Assembly (NCBI RefSeq): GCF_009674805.1
Contig: NZ_WKKI01000032.1
Span: forward strand, 1-44,907
DNA: 44,907 nt
Reading direction: 5' to 3'
DNA from: Metabacillus lacus
GTDB taxonomy: Bacteria; Bacillota; Bacilli; Bacillales; Bacillaceae
The notes beneath the pieces were generated by a model that made no database searches, was not told where the DNA came from, and was given only the letters and a program-made list of their open reading frames with translations. Numbering within the stretch: the first letter of the stretch is position 1; every line of letters starts with the position of its first letter. The position numbers and the translations under genes were made by a program. Positions 1 through 8,991 of this stretch are shown here, piece after piece.

Positions 1-33
1 CGATGAAAAAAGAGAAATTACAAAGAATAAAAA

Positions 34-104
34 AGCTTGTGGAAGAAACATATAGTACCTTTCTCCACAAGCTGAGGACAAGGGAATACCTTGTCCTTTT
101 TTTT
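34..104 (+). terminator. Terminator of the transcript upstream of sigG
   Basis: Two consecutive hairpins are visible. The first has 10-bp arms at 34-43 and 64-73 with a 20-nt loop. The second has 9-bp arms (AGGACAAGG, 75-83; CCTTGTCCT, 89-97) with a 5-nt loop and runs straight into eight T residues, a classic intrinsic terminator. In Bacillus the gene before sigG is sigE, so this probably ends the spoIIG transcript; that gene is outside the window. Confidence 0.85.
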
Positions 105-105
105 G

Positions 106-133
106 TGCATATTTTTCCAACTGCAGGAAATAA
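106..133 (+). promoter_or_regulatory. Possible forespore sigma promoter of sigG
   Basis: TGCATA at 106-111 fits the -35 class used by sigma-F/sigma-G. The expected -10 (CATACTA-like) about 15 bases further on is poorly matched (GAAATAA, 127-133). Position relative to sigG and the known autoregulation of sigG support it; the -10 does not. Treat as tentative. Confidence 0.3.
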
Positions 134-171
134 TGAACTTTGTACAGCAGCCCCTGTTAGGAGGGAAAGAT

Positions 172-951
172 ATGACAAGGAACAAAGTCGAAATCTGCGG
201 AGTAGATACTTCAAAACTCCCTGTCCTGAAAAATGATGAAATGAGAAAGCTGTTTAGGCAGATGCAAAGCGGAGAAACATCTTCAAGAGAAAAATTGGTC
301 AACGGCAACCTGCGGCTTGTCTTGAGTGTCATTCAGCGATTTAACAACCGGGGAGAATATGTGGACGATCTCTTTCAGGTTGGCTGTATTGGTTTAATGA
401 AATCTATTGATAATTTTGATTTGGGACAGAATGTGAAATTTTCCACCTATGCGGTACCAATGATTATTGGAGAAATAAGAAGATACTTGAGAGACAACAA
501 TCCAATCAGAGTATCAAGATCTCTTCGTGACATTGCTTATAAGGCGCTTCAGGTACGGGAGAGACTAATGAGTGAAACATCCCGCGAGCCTACTGCTGAA
601 GAAATTGCTAAAGTACTTGAAGTTCCTCATGAAGAAATCGTGTTCGCACTCGATGCGATTCAAGATCCTGTTTCATTATTTGAACCCATTTATAATGATG
701 GAGGAGATCCCATTTTTGTTATGGATCAGCTGAGCGATGAAAAAAACAGGGACATTCACTGGATTGAGGAAATCGCCTTAAAGGAAGGCATGAGAAGATT
801 GAATGACAGGGAAAAACTTATTTTAAGAAAACGGTTCTTTCAGGGTAAAACACAAATGGAAGTTGCCGATGAAATAGGCATTTCCCAGGCACAGGTATCC
901 AGGCTTGAAAAAGCGGCCATTAAACAAATGAACAAAAATATACAGCATTAA
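172..951 (+). CDS. sigG: RNA polymerase sigma factor sigma-G (late forespore)
   Basis: Sigma-70 family factor that directs late gene expression in the developing forespore. The 259-residue product is nearly identical to remembered B. subtilis SigG. It begins TRNKVEICGVDTSKLPVL, carries the region-2 core (DDLFQVGCIGLMKSIDNFD, about residues 64-82, then FSTYAVPMIIGEIRRYLRDN) and a region-4 helix-turn-helix near the C-terminus (EVADEIGISQAQVSRLEKA). The start at 172 is chosen because AGGAGG lies at 159-164 and homologues begin there; the open frame extends upstream to 91 without support. A strong hairpin follows the stop codon, so the gene appears monocistronic. Confidence 0.97.
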   Translation: MTRNKVEICGVDTSKLPVLKNDEMRKLFRQMQSGETSSREKLVNGNLRLVLSVIQRFNNRGEYVDDLFQVGCIGLMKSIDNFDLGQNVKFSTYAVPMIIGEIRRYLRDNNPIRVSRSLRDIAYKALQVRERLMSETSREPTAEEIAKVLEVPHEEIVFALDAIQDPVSLFEPIYNDGGDPIFVMDQLSDEKNRDIHWIEEIALKEGMRRLNDREKLILRKRFFQGKTQMEVADEIGISQAQVSRLEKAAIKQMNKNIQH

Positions 952-961
952 TAAAATTCGA

Positions 962-994
962 AAAAGGCTGCCGTGCAACTGACGGCAGCCTTTT
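962..994 (+). terminator. Terminator after sigG
   Basis: Perfect 13-bp stem (arms 962-974 and 982-994) with a 7-nt loop, starting AAAAGGCTGCCGT and ending in TTTT. It can act in both directions, but only sigG reads into it. Confidence 0.8.
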
Positions 995-1083
995 GAATGA
1001 GATGAAAAAAAGCTGAAGCAGAGCCGTCCAGCACCATTGCTTATTTCATAGCTTTCTTGTTGGCAAAGCAAGTATAGAAGTAG

Positions 1084-1113
1084 GCATAGTTTTCAGTTTT
1101 GCCAACATAGATT
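1084..1113 (+). promoter_or_regulatory. Possible sporulation-type promoter of ylmC
   Basis: GCATAGT (1084-1090) and CATAGATT (1106-1113), 15 bases apart, resemble the sigma-E -35 (ATA-containing) and -10 (CATACAAT-like) elements. ylmC-family genes are annotated as sporulation proteins, which fits, but the match is by eye only. Confidence 0.35.
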
Positions 1114-1147
1114 GTTATAAGGATAATTGAGATGGAGGGCAGCATCA

Positions 1148-1405
1148 ATGATGAATATTTCGGATTTTCAAATGAAGGATATCGTAAACGTTTCAGACGG
1201 AAAAAGGCTTGGCAACGTTAGCGACTTTGATATTAATGTAACAACCGGAAAAATTCAGGCAGTGATTATTAATGGTTCGGGAAAGGTACTGGGCTTTTTC
1301 GGAAAAGAAGAGGAATTTGTCATCCCATGGCGAAATATTGTAAAGATAGGAGAAGATGTCATTCTCGTTCGAGTTCAGAAAAACCCTGATGAAATCAGTG
1401 AATAA
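1148..1405 (+). CDS. ylmC: PRC-barrel sporulation protein of the YlmC/YmxH family
   Basis: An 85-residue protein made of one PRC-barrel-like beta domain (SDFDINVTTGKIQAVII, then GFFGKEEEFVIPWRNIVKIG), the signature of the YlmC/YmxH family. The molecular role is unknown; family members are tied to sporulation by expression. The start at ATG 1148 is preferred because GGAGGG (1134-1139) sits 8 bases upstream; a second ATG follows at 1151, where B. subtilis YlmC would start. An in-frame TTG at 1127 lies before the ribosome binding site and is not used. In B. subtilis the gene also sits between sigG and ylmD. Confidence 0.92.
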   Translation: MMNISDFQMKDIVNVSDGKRLGNVSDFDINVTTGKIQAVIINGSGKVLGFFGKEEEFVIPWRNIVKIGEDVILVRVQKNPDEISE

Positions 1406-1440
1406 TTGCAGGATTCCTGATGAAGCACCAGGGATATATG

Positions 1441-1449
1441 TGGTAAAAT
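1441..1449 (+). promoter_or_regulatory. Extended -10 promoter of the ylmD-sepF cluster
   Basis: TGGTAAAAT is an extended -10 (TG-n-TAAAAT) 47 bases before ylmD. The -35 is weak, as is common for extended -10 promoters. There is no other candidate between ylmC and ylmD. Confidence 0.4.
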
Positions 1450-1495
1450 AGGGATGAACCTGAATGACTTAATAATCTTGTCGAAAAGGGAATGA

Positions 1496-2353
1496 ATGAG
1501 CATGGCTTTTACAGAGCCTTTTCTTCACAAAGAAAAGCCAATTTTAATAACTGAATCATGGACCAGTCTACATCCCCGTCTGATTGCGGGTTTCTCAACT
1601 AAACTTGAAGGGGAAAGCAGAGTGCAGAAGAATACGCTGAATCTCGGGCTTCACGTTGGCGACAGCACGGAGCTTGTGTTAAAGAACCGGGAAAAAGCTG
1701 CAGCTCTGCTCGGCTTTTCAGGAGACTCATGGGTCTGTGCAGAACAGGTTCATGATCACCATATTCAAAAAGTAGGGCAGCGTAAAAATCAGGATTTGGG
1801 TTTTACATCTTATGATCATGCTATAAAGGGTGCTGACGGACTTTACACGGATCAGGAGGGCCTCCTGCTGGCACTTTGTTATGCAGACTGCGTGCCGCTG
1901 TATTTTTTCGCAGGGGATAGAAATATGATTGGTGCAGCACATGCAGGCTGGAAGGGCAGTGTAGGGAATATAGGCGGAAAAATGGTTGACATATGGAGAG
2001 AAGAGGAAAATATATCTCCTGAAACAGTGTTTGTCATCATTGGCCCCTCAATAGGCAGCTGCTGCTACGAGGTAGACGATTACGTTAAAAGCAAGGCAGA
2101 CAGCGTGCTGTTCGATAAAAAAATAACGAATCCTCCTTATCTGGAAAAAGACTCCGGAAAATATGCTCTGGACTTAAAGGAATTAAACAGACAGCTGCTG
2201 ATTGCGAGCGGCGTTAAGAAAGAGCATATTATTACTTCTTCTCTCTGTACCAGCTGTGAAGACAATTTGTTTTTCTCACACAGAAGAGATAATGGACATA
2301 CTGGGAGAATGATGAGTTTTATCGGCATCAGTAAGGAGGACAAGGAAAATTGA
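1496..2353 (+). CDS. ylmD: Multicopper-oxidase-fold (YfiH/LACC1) purine nucleoside enzyme YlmD
   Basis: A 285-residue YfiH/DUF152 family protein. Members of the YfiH/LACC1 group cleave or deaminate purine nucleosides; older annotation calls them laccase-like. The zinc-site residues are all present: His86 in AEQVH, Cys132 in YADCVPL and His149 in AAHAGWKG, plus the GPSIGSCCYEV motif. The ATG at 1496 follows a modest AAGGG; a second in-frame ATG at 1502 is possible. The stop overlaps the start of ylmE, suggesting coupled translation. In Bacillus the gene sits in the cell-division cluster, though no division role is proven. Confidence 0.93.
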   Translation: MSMAFTEPFLHKEKPILITESWTSLHPRLIAGFSTKLEGESRVQKNTLNLGLHVGDSTELVLKNREKAAALLGFSGDSWVCAEQVHDHHIQKVGQRKNQDLGFTSYDHAIKGADGLYTDQEGLLLALCYADCVPLYFFAGDRNMIGAAHAGWKGSVGNIGGKMVDIWREEENISPETVFVIIGPSIGSCCYEVDDYVKSKADSVLFDKKITNPPYLEKDSGKYALDLKELNRQLLIASGVKKEHIITSSLCTSCEDNLFFSHRRDNGHTGRMMSFIGISKEDKEN

Positions 2354-3036
2354 ACGTCAAGAATTCAGCTGAAGAAATTAAGAACAACATCAAGATAGTA
2401 TGTGCAAAAACAGGTCGTGATCCTTCTGAAATTACGATTATTGCAGTAACAAAATATGTTTCAGTGGAACGCGCAAAAGAAGCAGCTGCAGCCGGAATAA
2501 CAGCCTTGGGAGAAAACCGGGCAGAGGGTCTGCTGGAAAAATATGAAGCTTTAGGCAGCGAAGCTCAATGGCACTTTATCGGTTCTCTTCAAACCAGAAA
2601 AGTGAAGGAAATTATAGATAAGGTTACTTACATACATTCTGTGGACAGGCTGTCGCTTGCAAGGGAAATTTCTAAAAGAGCTGCGAAGCCGATCAAATGT
2701 TTCGTCCAGGTGAACACCTCCGGCGAGGAATCAAAATCAGGTTTGCAGCCGGATGAAACTGTCAGCTTTATTGAGTCGTTACAAGAGTATGAACATATAG
2801 AAGTGGCCGGTCTGATGACAATGGCACCTCTTACAGATGATGAGGAAGTATTGAGAAACTGCTTTTCCTCATTGAGAAAGCTCAGAGATGCTGTTAATGC
2901 ACTTCAACTTAAACATGCTCCTTGCACCGAGTTGTCAATGGGGATGTCTAATGATTATAAAATTGCAGTGGAAGAAGGAGCCACTTTTGTAAGAATTGGC
3001 TCCGCACTAGTAGGTAATTCAAATGGAGGTGGATAA
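2350..3036 (+). CDS. ylmE: PLP-binding homeostasis protein, YggS/PROSC family
   Basis: A 228-residue single-domain TIM barrel that binds pyridoxal 5'-phosphate and buffers its level; it has no known catalytic reaction. The PLP lysine is Lys35 in AVTKYVS. Other family signatures are [39 protein letters not shown] and the C-terminal [23 protein letters not shown]. The start codon is TTG at 2350, overlapping the ylmD stop, with AAGGAGG at 2333-2339. It lies directly before sepF, whose ribosome binding site is inside the end of this gene. Confidence 0.95.
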   Translation: MNVKNSAEEIKNNIKIVCAKTGRDPSEITIIAVTKYVSVERAKEAAAAGITALGENRAEGLLEKYEALGSEAQWHFIGSLQTRKVKEIIDKVTYIHSVDRLSLAREISKRAAKPIKCFVQVNTSGEESKSGLQPDETVSFIESLQEYEHIEVAGLMTMAPLTDDEEVLRNCFSSLRKLRDAVNALQLKHAPCTELSMGMSNDYKIAVEEGATFVRIGSALVGNSNGGG

Positions 3037-3041
3037 AAAAC

Positions 3042-3479
3042 ATGAGTATGAAAAACCGCTTTAAAAGCTTTTTTGCCCTGGATGAAGAGGAAGAATATGA
3101 ATACGCAGAGCAGCCTTATCAGGAGGATGAGCCTTTGAAGGAATCAGGTTCGGCCAGATCCGGGTCAAAACAAAATGTAGTAAGTTTGCAAAGTGTGAAT
3201 AAATCCTCTAAAGTTATACTGTGTGAACCGCGTGCATATTCAGAGGCACAGGGCATTGCAGATGAAATTAAAAACCGCCGTGCCGTCCTGGTGAATCTCC
3301 AAAGAATTCAACATGACCAGGCAAAGCGGATTGTCGATTTCCTGAGCGGAACGGTTTATGCGTTAGGCGGGGATATTCAGCGGGTTGGCATGAATATTTT
3401 CTTATGCACGCCTGACAATGTAGATGTTTCAGGTACAATTTCAGAGTTAGCACCTGAAGAAGATCAGCAGAGGTGGTAG
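3042..3479 (+). CDS. sepF: Cell division protein SepF (FtsZ membrane anchor)
   Basis: SepF forms rings that bundle FtsZ filaments and anchor them to the membrane. The 145-residue product has the usual three parts: an N-terminal amphipathic membrane helix ([11 protein letters not shown]), an acidic disordered linker (about residues 14-48) and a compact C-terminal DUF552 domain ([20 protein letters not shown] to [12 protein letters not shown]). GGAGGTGG at 3025-3032 precedes the ATG. It is tightly spaced with ylmE and ylmG, the usual Bacillus order. Confidence 0.96.
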   Translation: MSMKNRFKSFFALDEEEEYEYAEQPYQEDEPLKESGSARSGSKQNVVSLQSVNKSSKVILCEPRAYSEAQGIADEIKNRRAVLVNLQRIQHDQAKRIVDFLSGTVYALGGDIQRVGMNIFLCTPDNVDVSGTISELAPEEDQQRW

Positions 3480-3485
3480 ATTTTA

Positions 3486-3749
3486 ATGGTCCTATTGTTT
3501 AATGTTTTAAGTACTGCTTTATCAATTTATTCCTGGGCATTGATTATTTATATTCTAATGTCCTGGTTTCCCAACGCTCGTGAATCAAGTGTTGGCCAAT
3601 TTCTTACTTCAATTTGCGAGCCCTTCCTTGAGCCGTTCCGGAGATTTATTCCTCCGCTTGGCATGATTGATATTTCGCCGATTGTCGCGATTTTTTCATT
3701 GCGGCTTGCACAGGGCGGCCTTGCTGCCATTTTCAGAATGCTTATGTAA
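3486..3749 (+). CDS. ylmG: YggT family membrane protein YlmG
   Basis: An 87-residue integral membrane protein with two hydrophobic segments (about residues 4-25 and 60-84) joined by the conserved loop [15 protein letters not shown] with [21 protein letters not shown]. Related YggT/YCF19 proteins affect membrane-protein or division-site organisation; the biochemical activity is not known. It follows sepF by 6 bases with an AGGTGG ribosome binding site. A terminator hairpin starts within its stop codon, so here it ends the unit, unlike the usual arrangement where ylmH follows directly. Confidence 0.93.
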   Translation: MVLLFNVLSTALSIYSWALIIYILMSWFPNARESSVGQFLTSICEPFLEPFRRFIPPLGMIDISPIVAIFSLRLAQGGLAAIFRMLM

Positions 3750-3773
3750 AAGGGACATGTTCTGTCCCTTTTT
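3748..3773 (+). terminator. Terminator after ylmG
   Basis: Ten-bp stem (AAAAGGGACA at 3748-3757; TGTCCCTTTT at 3763-3772), 5-nt loop, then further T. The first arm starts in the ylmG stop codon. Confidence 0.85.
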
Positions 3774-3863
3774 GATTAGGAAAGAAAATAAGCAGAACTT
3801 AGAGTGTTTTCCACTGCAAACCCTGCAGACATGGATCTCGCTCTCTTCCTAGTTATAGGGGCA

Positions 3864-4224
3864 CCAGTCCATACGCCGCTGAACGGGCGCATACGCTTTT
3901 CATTGTCTAGCTACGACGGACAGGACGTCCTAGTGCCGGCGTTGGCACAGGACGTGCCGTTCTTAGCCGGCCATCGCCCAGCGTCTAGTGGACTTCGCTC
4001 CCTTCCCTGCGATAAGTCAACATGTAATTGCTTCGCTCTTCGTGTTTCCTTTATCTCAGATGCAAAAAGCGGAGGCGACTGCCCAGTCCCGACAAGCATA
4101 AGATGTACTGCGGCGCGGCGGTTTTTGCCGCATAGCAGTACATCTTATGACTCAAGGGACTAGGAGCCGCAGCTTGATCAGGTGCTCCAGTCCATACGCC
4201 GCTGAACGGGCGCATACGCTTTTC
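3864..4224. repeat. GC-rich composite repeat island between ylmG and ylmH
   Basis: The 499-base gap between ylmG and ylmH contains no convincing gene. A 38-bp sequence occurs twice exactly, at 3864-3901 and 4187-4224, beginning CCAGTCCATACGCCGCTG and ending CATACGCTTTTC. Between them is a very strong hairpin with 15-bp perfect arms (CATAAGATGTACTGC, 4097-4111; GCAGTACATCTTATG, 4135-4149) and an inner GCGGC/GCCGC stem. Smaller palindromes include AGGACGTCCT. The base composition is visibly richer in GC than the flanking genes. It resembles dispersed intergenic palindromic repeats of Bacillaceae as I remember them, but dispersal cannot be tested in one window. Confidence 0.75.
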
Positions 4225-4248
4225 TAATATTAATTCGGAGTTGTCATT

Positions 4249-5025
4249 ATGAACCATATTTATCAGCATTTCAGACCTGAGGAGCGGCAGTTTATTGAAA
4301 AGGTTCAGGAGTGGAAGGATCAGGCTGAAGCAAACTATGCTCCTAAACTGACAGACTTTCTTGATCCCAGGGAACAGGATATCGTCCAGAGCGTAGCCGG
4401 GGCTGGAGAAGAAGTGCTTCTTCAATTTTCCGGAGGCGGGGATTCAGCAGAAAGAAAAAGAGCACTGTTCTATCCCTCTTATCTGGAACCCCGGCAGGAT
4501 GATTTTCATTTGTCTTTCCTCGAAGTTCGCTATCCCGCCAAATTTGTGTCACTGGATCACCGGAATGTTCTCGGCGCATTAATGTCTCTAGGGCTGAAAA
4601 GACCCAAGTTCGGTGACATTCTTGTTGGCAGTGAATCAGTTCAAATCATTGCTGCCAAAGAAGCAGAAGACTACATTATGATGAATTTGACTGAAATCGG
4701 GCGATCTAAGGTTAGTGTAAGAAAGATTGAGATGACTGACATCGTTCAACAGCAAAGTGAAGAAGAGACATTCTCTGCTACTGTCTCGTCCCTCCGTATC
4801 GACGCCGTAGCTGCTGCTGTATATAAACAATCCAGGCAGAAAATCCAGCCATATATCAGCAACGGGCTTGTAAAAGTTAACTGGAGGATTGTAGATCAGA
4901 ATTCTTTTGAATGCCGCGAAGGGGATACCATATCTGTCAGGGGATTTGGCCGGTCGAAACTGACTGCAATTGATGGAAAAACGAAAAAAGATAAGTGGAG
5001 AATAACCGTTGCCAAGCAAAAATAA
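4249..5025 (+). CDS. ylmH: S4-domain RNA-binding protein YlmH (ribosome quality control)
   Basis: A 258-residue protein with an N-terminal YlmH-specific domain and a C-terminal S4 RNA-binding domain (about residues 181-245: SSLRIDAVAAAVYKQSRQK, then GLVKVNWRIV and EGDTISVRGFGRSKL). In B. subtilis YlmH binds the 50S-peptidyl-tRNA complex and can take part in poly-alanine tailing alongside RqcH and the paralogous S4 protein RqcP. The ATG at 4249 follows a moderate CGGAGTTG. A repeat island and a terminator separate it from ylmG, so it probably needs its own promoter; none is obvious. The minus-strand rqcH lies about 20 kb downstream. Confidence 0.93.
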   Translation: MNHIYQHFRPEERQFIEKVQEWKDQAEANYAPKLTDFLDPREQDIVQSVAGAGEEVLLQFSGGGDSAERKRALFYPSYLEPRQDDFHLSFLEVRYPAKFVSLDHRNVLGALMSLGLKRPKFGDILVGSESVQIIAAKEAEDYIMMNLTEIGRSKVSVRKIEMTDIVQQQSEEETFSATVSSLRIDAVAAAVYKQSRQKIQPYISNGLVKVNWRIVDQNSFECREGDTISVRGFGRSKLTAIDGKTKKDKWRITVAKQK

Positions 5026-5047
5026 ATAAAGTATTAGCAGGATTTCA

Positions 5048-5076
5048 ATGGAAACTGTCGAAATATGCTTTATAAT
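5048..5076 (+). promoter_or_regulatory. Probable sigma-A promoter of divIVA
   Basis: A perfect TATAAT at 5071-5076 lies 45 bases before the divIVA start; the matching -35 (ATGGAA at 5048-5053, 17-base spacer) is weak. Confidence 0.5.
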
Positions 5077-5120
5077 ATAACTACAGATAAATTGCTTGAT
5101 TACATATGGAGGTGGAAACA

Positions 5121-5630
5121 GTGGCTTTAACACCGCTTGATATACATAACAAAGAATTCGGCAAAGGATTCCGCGGTTATGATGAAGATGAAGTAAATGA
5201 GTTTCTTGATCAGGTTATCAAAGATTATGAAATGGTTATAAGGGAAAAGAAGGAACTGGAAACAAGGGTAATGGAATTAACAGACAAGCTGGGACACTTT
5301 TCTTCAATAGAAGAGACGCTCAATAAATCCATTCTGATTGCTCAGGAAGCAGCGGAAGATGTGAGAAGGGGAGCTCAGAAAGAGTCCAAGCTGATTATAA
5401 AAGAAGCAGAAAAAAATGCCGACAGAATCATTAACGAATCTCTATCAAAGTCTCGGAAAATCGCTATGGAAATTGAAGAATTGAAGAAGCAGTCTAAAGT
5501 ATTCAGAACTCGCTTTCAAATGCTGATTGAAGCTCAGCTCGACCTTCTGAAAAATGATGACTGGGATCACTTGATGGAGTATCAGCCTGAGTCCATTTAT
5601 GATGAAGAGCGTGAAGAAGCAAAGGTGTAG
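5121..5630 (+). CDS. divIVA: Cell division / polar organiser DivIVA
   Basis: Coiled-coil protein that binds negatively curved membrane at poles and septa and positions MinCD and chromosome-anchoring factors. The 169-residue product has the N-terminal lipid-binding domain (LTPLDIHNKEFGKGFRGYDE, then VNEFLDQV) followed by a long coiled coil and a nearly invariant block (ADRIINESLSKSRKIAMEIE, then FRTRFQMLIEAQLDLLKNDDWDHL). The start is GTG at 5121 with GGAGGTGG (5108-5115) 5 bases upstream; an ATG at 5106 would overlap that ribosome binding site and extend beyond homologues. The ileS promoter begins two bases after the stop codon. Confidence 0.96.
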   Translation: MALTPLDIHNKEFGKGFRGYDEDEVNEFLDQVIKDYEMVIREKKELETRVMELTDKLGHFSSIEETLNKSILIAQEAAEDVRRGAQKESKLIIKEAEKNADRIINESLSKSRKIAMEIEELKKQSKVFRTRFQMLIEAQLDLLKNDDWDHLMEYQPESIYDEEREEAKV

Positions 5631-5631
5631 G

Positions 5632-5661
5632 TTGACGGGGAAGCTTCTTTTCCGCTATAAT
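5632..5661 (+). promoter_or_regulatory. Sigma-A promoter of ileS
   Basis: TTGACG (5632-5637), an 18-base spacer and TATAAT (5656-5661). A strong match placed just after divIVA and before the T-box leader. Confidence 0.85.
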
Positions 5662-5689
5662 ACTGAATCATAATAATGATTGATTAGAA

Positions 5690-5943
5690 TGCAATGAAAC
5701 GATGAAAGGGACAGTAGCTCTTTACATTCCTGCTTTTTAGCGAATCAGGGCCGGTGCAAGCCTGGTGCAGGAGAAAGAATGAACATCACCCTTGAGTTCC
5801 CGGCTGAACCATTCAGTAAGCTGCGGCGTTTGTTCACGTTACGAACATCTGAGAGGACAGGAATCTAAAAAAGATGCTTGTCTAAAAGGGTGGTACCGCG
5901 AGATAAACCTTCTCGTCCCTTTAAGGGATGAGAAGGTTTTTTA
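5690..5943 (+). promoter_or_regulatory. T-box riboswitch (isoleucine) in the ileS leader
   Basis: Uncharged tRNA-Ile binding decides between terminator and antiterminator. The invariant T-box AAGGGTGGTACCGCG is at 5886-5900. The stem I distal-loop motif GGTGCAAGCC is near 5752-5761. A fitting specifier, ATC (Ile), is at 5784-5786 in GAACATCACC. The terminator stem (about 5905-5922 with 5923-5939) is followed by a T run to 5943; the T-box side would pair in the alternative antiterminator. It lies immediately upstream of ileS, confirming the codon assignment. Confidence 0.93.
5905..5943 (+). terminator. T-box-controlled terminator before ileS
   Basis: Stem CCTTCTCGTCCCTT/AAGGGATGAGAAGG (one G-T wobble) with a very short loop and seven T. 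Its 5' arm begins 5 bases after the T-box sequence, as expected for a T-box expression platform. Confidence 0.9.
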
Positions 5944-5987
5944 TTTTGTCCAAAAAAGTATAATTAGCCCCGTACAGGAGGAAGAAC

Positions 5988-8756
5988 ATGGATTATAAAG
6001 ACACATTATTAATGCCGAAGACAGAATTTCCGATGAGAGGAAATCTGCCGAACAGAGAGCCGCAGGTACAAGAAAAATGGAATGACCTTGATATTTATCA
6101 AAAAGTACAGGAACGTACAAGTAACCGTCCGTTTTTTATTCTTCATGACGGGCCGCCGTATGCCAACGGTGACATCCATATGGGGCATGCGATGAATAAA
6201 GTCCTCAAGGATTTTATCGTGCGTTATAAATCCATGAATGGCTTTCATGCACCATATGTTCCCGGCTGGGATACGCATGGTCTTCCAATTGAAACAGCTC
6301 TTACAAAGAACAAAAAAGTCAAAAGAAAAGAAATGAGTGTCGCTGAATTCCGCAGGCTCTGTGAAGAATATGCCTGGGAGCAAATTGACAACCAGCGCGA
6401 GCAATTTAAGCGTCTTGGCGTCCGTGGAGACTGGGAAAACCCTTATGTAACTTTAAAGCCCGAATATGAAGCACAGCAAATTAAAGTGTTCGGTGAAATG
6501 GCCAGAAAGGGTTATATTTATAAAGGCCTTAAACCTGTCTATTGGTCTCCTTCCAGTGAATCAGCACTAGCAGAAGCTGAAATTGAATATTATGACAAAA
6601 AATCTCCTTCTATCTATGTTGCATTTTCAGTAAGTGATGGGAGAGATGCTTTAAACGGCGGGGAAAAAATCATCATCTGGACAACAACTCCGTGGACAAT
6701 TCCTGCGAACCTTGGCATCTCAGTTCATCCTGATCTGGAATATTCAGTTGCAAAAGTGAACGAAGACAAGTTTATTGTAGCGTCTGCCCTGCTAAAAGAA
6801 GCAGCCGAAACGCTCGGCTGGGAGTCCTATGAAGTTGAGAAGACGCTGAAAGGCAGCCAGCTGGAAAATGTAAAAGCAAAGCATCCGTTATATGACAGGG
6901 AATCTCTTGTAATGCTTGGAGAGCATGTTACGACAGATGCGGGAACAGGTTGTGTTCATACTGCTCCAGGGCATGGGGAAGACGACTTTATTGTTGGGCA
7001 AAAGTATGGACTGGATGTTCTGTGCCCGGTTGACGAAAAAGGCGTAATGACCAGAGAAGCGGCAGGCTTTGAAGGCCTGTTTTATGATGAAGCTAATAAG
7101 CCGATTACTGAGGCTCTTCAGCAAGCTGGAGCATTGTTGAAATTGACCTTTATTACTCACTCCTATCCTCATGACTGGAGAACGAAAAAGCCGACGATCT
7201 TCCGGGCAACTGCACAATGGTTTGCATCCATTAAAGATTTTAGGGAAGATCTTCTTCAAGCTGTTAAAGATACAAAGTGGGTCCCTGCCTGGGGAGAAAC
7301 ACGCTTGTTCAACATGGTGCGCGACCGTGGAGACTGGTGTATTTCAAGACAGAGAGCGTGGGGTGTTCCGATTCCGGTATTTTATGCTGAATCTGGCGAG
7401 CCAATCATAACCGATGAAACAATTGATCATGTTTCTGCACTATTCAGAGAGAATGGTTCTAATATTTGGTTTGAAAAAGAAGCGAAAGACCTTCTTCCGG
7501 AAGGATTTACCCATGAGGGAAGCCCGAACGGCAGATTTACGAAAGAACAGGACATTATGGACGTTTGGTTTGATTCCGGTTCATCACATCAAGCTGTATT
7601 GGAAGAAAGGGATGACCTTGTCCGCCCTGCTGACCTTTATCTAGAGGGTTCAGATCAATATAGAGGCTGGTTTAACTCCTCCCTGTCTACAGGTGTAGCA
7701 GTTACAGGCAAGGCGCCATATAAGGGTGTTTTGAGTCATGGATTTGCTCTGGACGGTCAGGGCAGAAAGATGAGTAAATCACTGGGCAATGTCGTGATTC
7801 CTGCTAAGGTCATTAACCAGCTGGGTGCAGATATCCTGAGGCTGTGGGTTGCTTCAGTAGATTATCAGTCCGATGTCCGTGTTTCAGACGCCATCCTGAA
7901 ACAGGTTGCTGAGGTGTACAGAAAGATCCGCAATACTTTCAGATTTCTTCTCGGAAATCTTGCTGATTTTACCGTTGAAAAGGATGCGCTCAGCTTTGAG
8001 GAGCTGCGTGAGGTTGACCGTTACATGCTTGTCAAGCTCAATAATCTGACTGAAAAAGTAAAACGCTCTTACGATTCTTATGAATTTGCAGGTATTTATC
8101 ATGCAGTTCATAACTTCTGTACGATAGAACTAAGCTCTTTCTACCTGGACTTTGCTAAGGACGTTTTATACATTGAGGCTGCTGATAATAAAGAAAGACG
8201 TGCTATTCAGACAGTTCTTCATGAAACGCTCATGACACTTGTAAAGCTTGTTGCACCTATTCTTCCGCATACGGCAGATGAAGTATGGACTCATATTTCT
8301 TCCGTTGAAGGGGAAAGTGTTCAACTGACAGATATGCCGGAAGCTGTAAAATATTCAGATGCCGAAAAGCTCGAAGAAAAATGGGATAGCTTCATGGAAC
8401 TTCGCGATAATGTGTTGAAAGCACTCGAAGTGGCTCGTAATGAAAAATTGATTGGAAAATCTCTCACCGCGAGCATTTCTCTATATCCTGATGCTCATAC
8501 AAAAGCACTGCTGGAATCTGTAGAGGAAAATCTACAGCAAATATTTATCGTATCTGGCTTTGAAATAGCTGGAGGGATCGAGGAAGCCCCTGAGAGTGCT
8601 CAAGCTTTTGACGGAGTTAAGATAGTCATACAAACAGCAGAAGGAGATACGTGTGACCGCTGCTGGACTGTCACAACAGATGTAGGAACTGACGAAGCGC
8701 ATCCAGCTTTATGCGGCCGTTGTGCGTCAATTGTAACAGAACACTATACAGCTTAA
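5988..8756 (+). CDS. ileS: Isoleucyl-tRNA synthetase
   Basis: Class Ia aminoacyl-tRNA synthetase charging tRNA-Ile. The 922-residue product has the nucleotide-binding HMGH motif (residues 64-67), KMSKS (594-598), the CP1 editing domain ([31 protein letters not shown]) and a C-terminal zinc knuckle with Cys889, Cys892, Cys909 and Cys912. Length equals the B. subtilis enzyme within a residue. AGGAGG at 5976-5981 supports the ATG at 5988. Expression is governed by the isoleucine T-box directly upstream, and a terminator follows at 8828-8854. Confidence 0.98.
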   Translation: MDYKDTLLMPKTEFPMRGNLPNREPQVQEKWNDLDIYQKVQERTSNRPFFILHDGPPYANGDIHMGHAMNKVLKDFIVRYKSMNGFHAPYVPGWDTHGLPIETALTKNKKVKRKEMSVAEFRRLCEEYAWEQIDNQREQFKRLGVRGDWENPYVTLKPEYEAQQIKVFGEMARKGYIYKGLKPVYWSPSSESALAEAEIEYYDKKSPSIYVAFSVSDGRDALNGGEKIIIWTTTPWTIPANLGISVHPDLEYSVAKVNEDKFIVASALLKEAAETLGWESYEVEKTLKGSQLENVKAKHPLYDRESLVMLGEHVTTDAGTGCVHTAPGHGEDDFIVGQKYGLDVLCPVDEKGVMTREAAGFEGLFYDEANKPITEALQQAGALLKLTFITHSYPHDWRTKKPTIFRATAQWFASIKDFREDLLQAVKDTKWVPAWGETRLFNMVRDRGDWCISRQRAWGVPIPVFYAESGEPIITDETIDHVSALFRENGSNIWFEKEAKDLLPEGFTHEGSPNGRFTKEQDIMDVWFDSGSSHQAVLEERDDLVRPADLYLEGSDQYRGWFNSSLSTGVAVTGKAPYKGVLSHGFALDGQGRKMSKSLGNVVIPAKVINQLGADILRLWVASVDYQSDVRVSDAILKQVAEVYRKIRNTFRFLLGNLADFTVEKDALSFEELREVDRYMLVKLNNLTEKVKRSYDSYEFAGIYHAVHNFCTIELSSFYLDFAKDVLYIEAADNKERRAIQTVLHETLMTLVKLVAPILPHTADEVWTHISSVEGESVQLTDMPEAVKYSDAEKLEEKWDSFMELRDNVLKALEVARNEKLIGKSLTASISLYPDAHTKALLESVEENLQQIFIVSGFEIAGGIEEAPESAQAFDGVKIVIQTAEGDTCDRCWTVTTDVGTDEAHPALCGRCASIVTEHYTA

Positions 8757-8827
8757 TCATTATTTGTTCTGCAGTCCCTGTGAAGGTAGTCTCAGCTGAA
8801 ATTACTCAACATACACAGCGTCATCCT

Positions 8828-8854
8828 AAAAAACCGCCCCATGGCGGTTTTTTT
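8828..8854 (+). terminator. Terminator after ileS
   Basis: Stem AAAACCGCC/GGCGGTTTT with a short CCAT loop and a run of seven T. Confidence 0.9.
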
Positions 8855-8991
8855 GATGCTCTGTCCAACTATCGACGGGTACTGTTATTTGAACGTTTCC
8901 CTCCCTCTTTAGGAAAAAGTTATCAGGCTTGAAATCCTCTGTATGGTTACACTATCTGTACAATAAGAATGCATGAGGAGCTGTTCACTAT

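Noticed and set aside
1058-1107. Inverted repeat TGTTGGCAAA/TTTGCCAACA with a 30-base loop before ylmC
   Set aside because: A 10-bp pair at this distance is expected by chance a few times in 45 kb, and no regulator site is recognised.
3804-4425. Open frames on both strands across the ylmG-ylmH repeat island
   Set aside because: They pass through direct repeats and a large hairpin, resemble no protein family, and lack ribosome binding sites.
5792-5998. 68-codon plus-strand frame in the ileS leader
   Set aside because: It covers the T-box, its terminator and the ileS start; the conserved RNA motifs explain the sequence.
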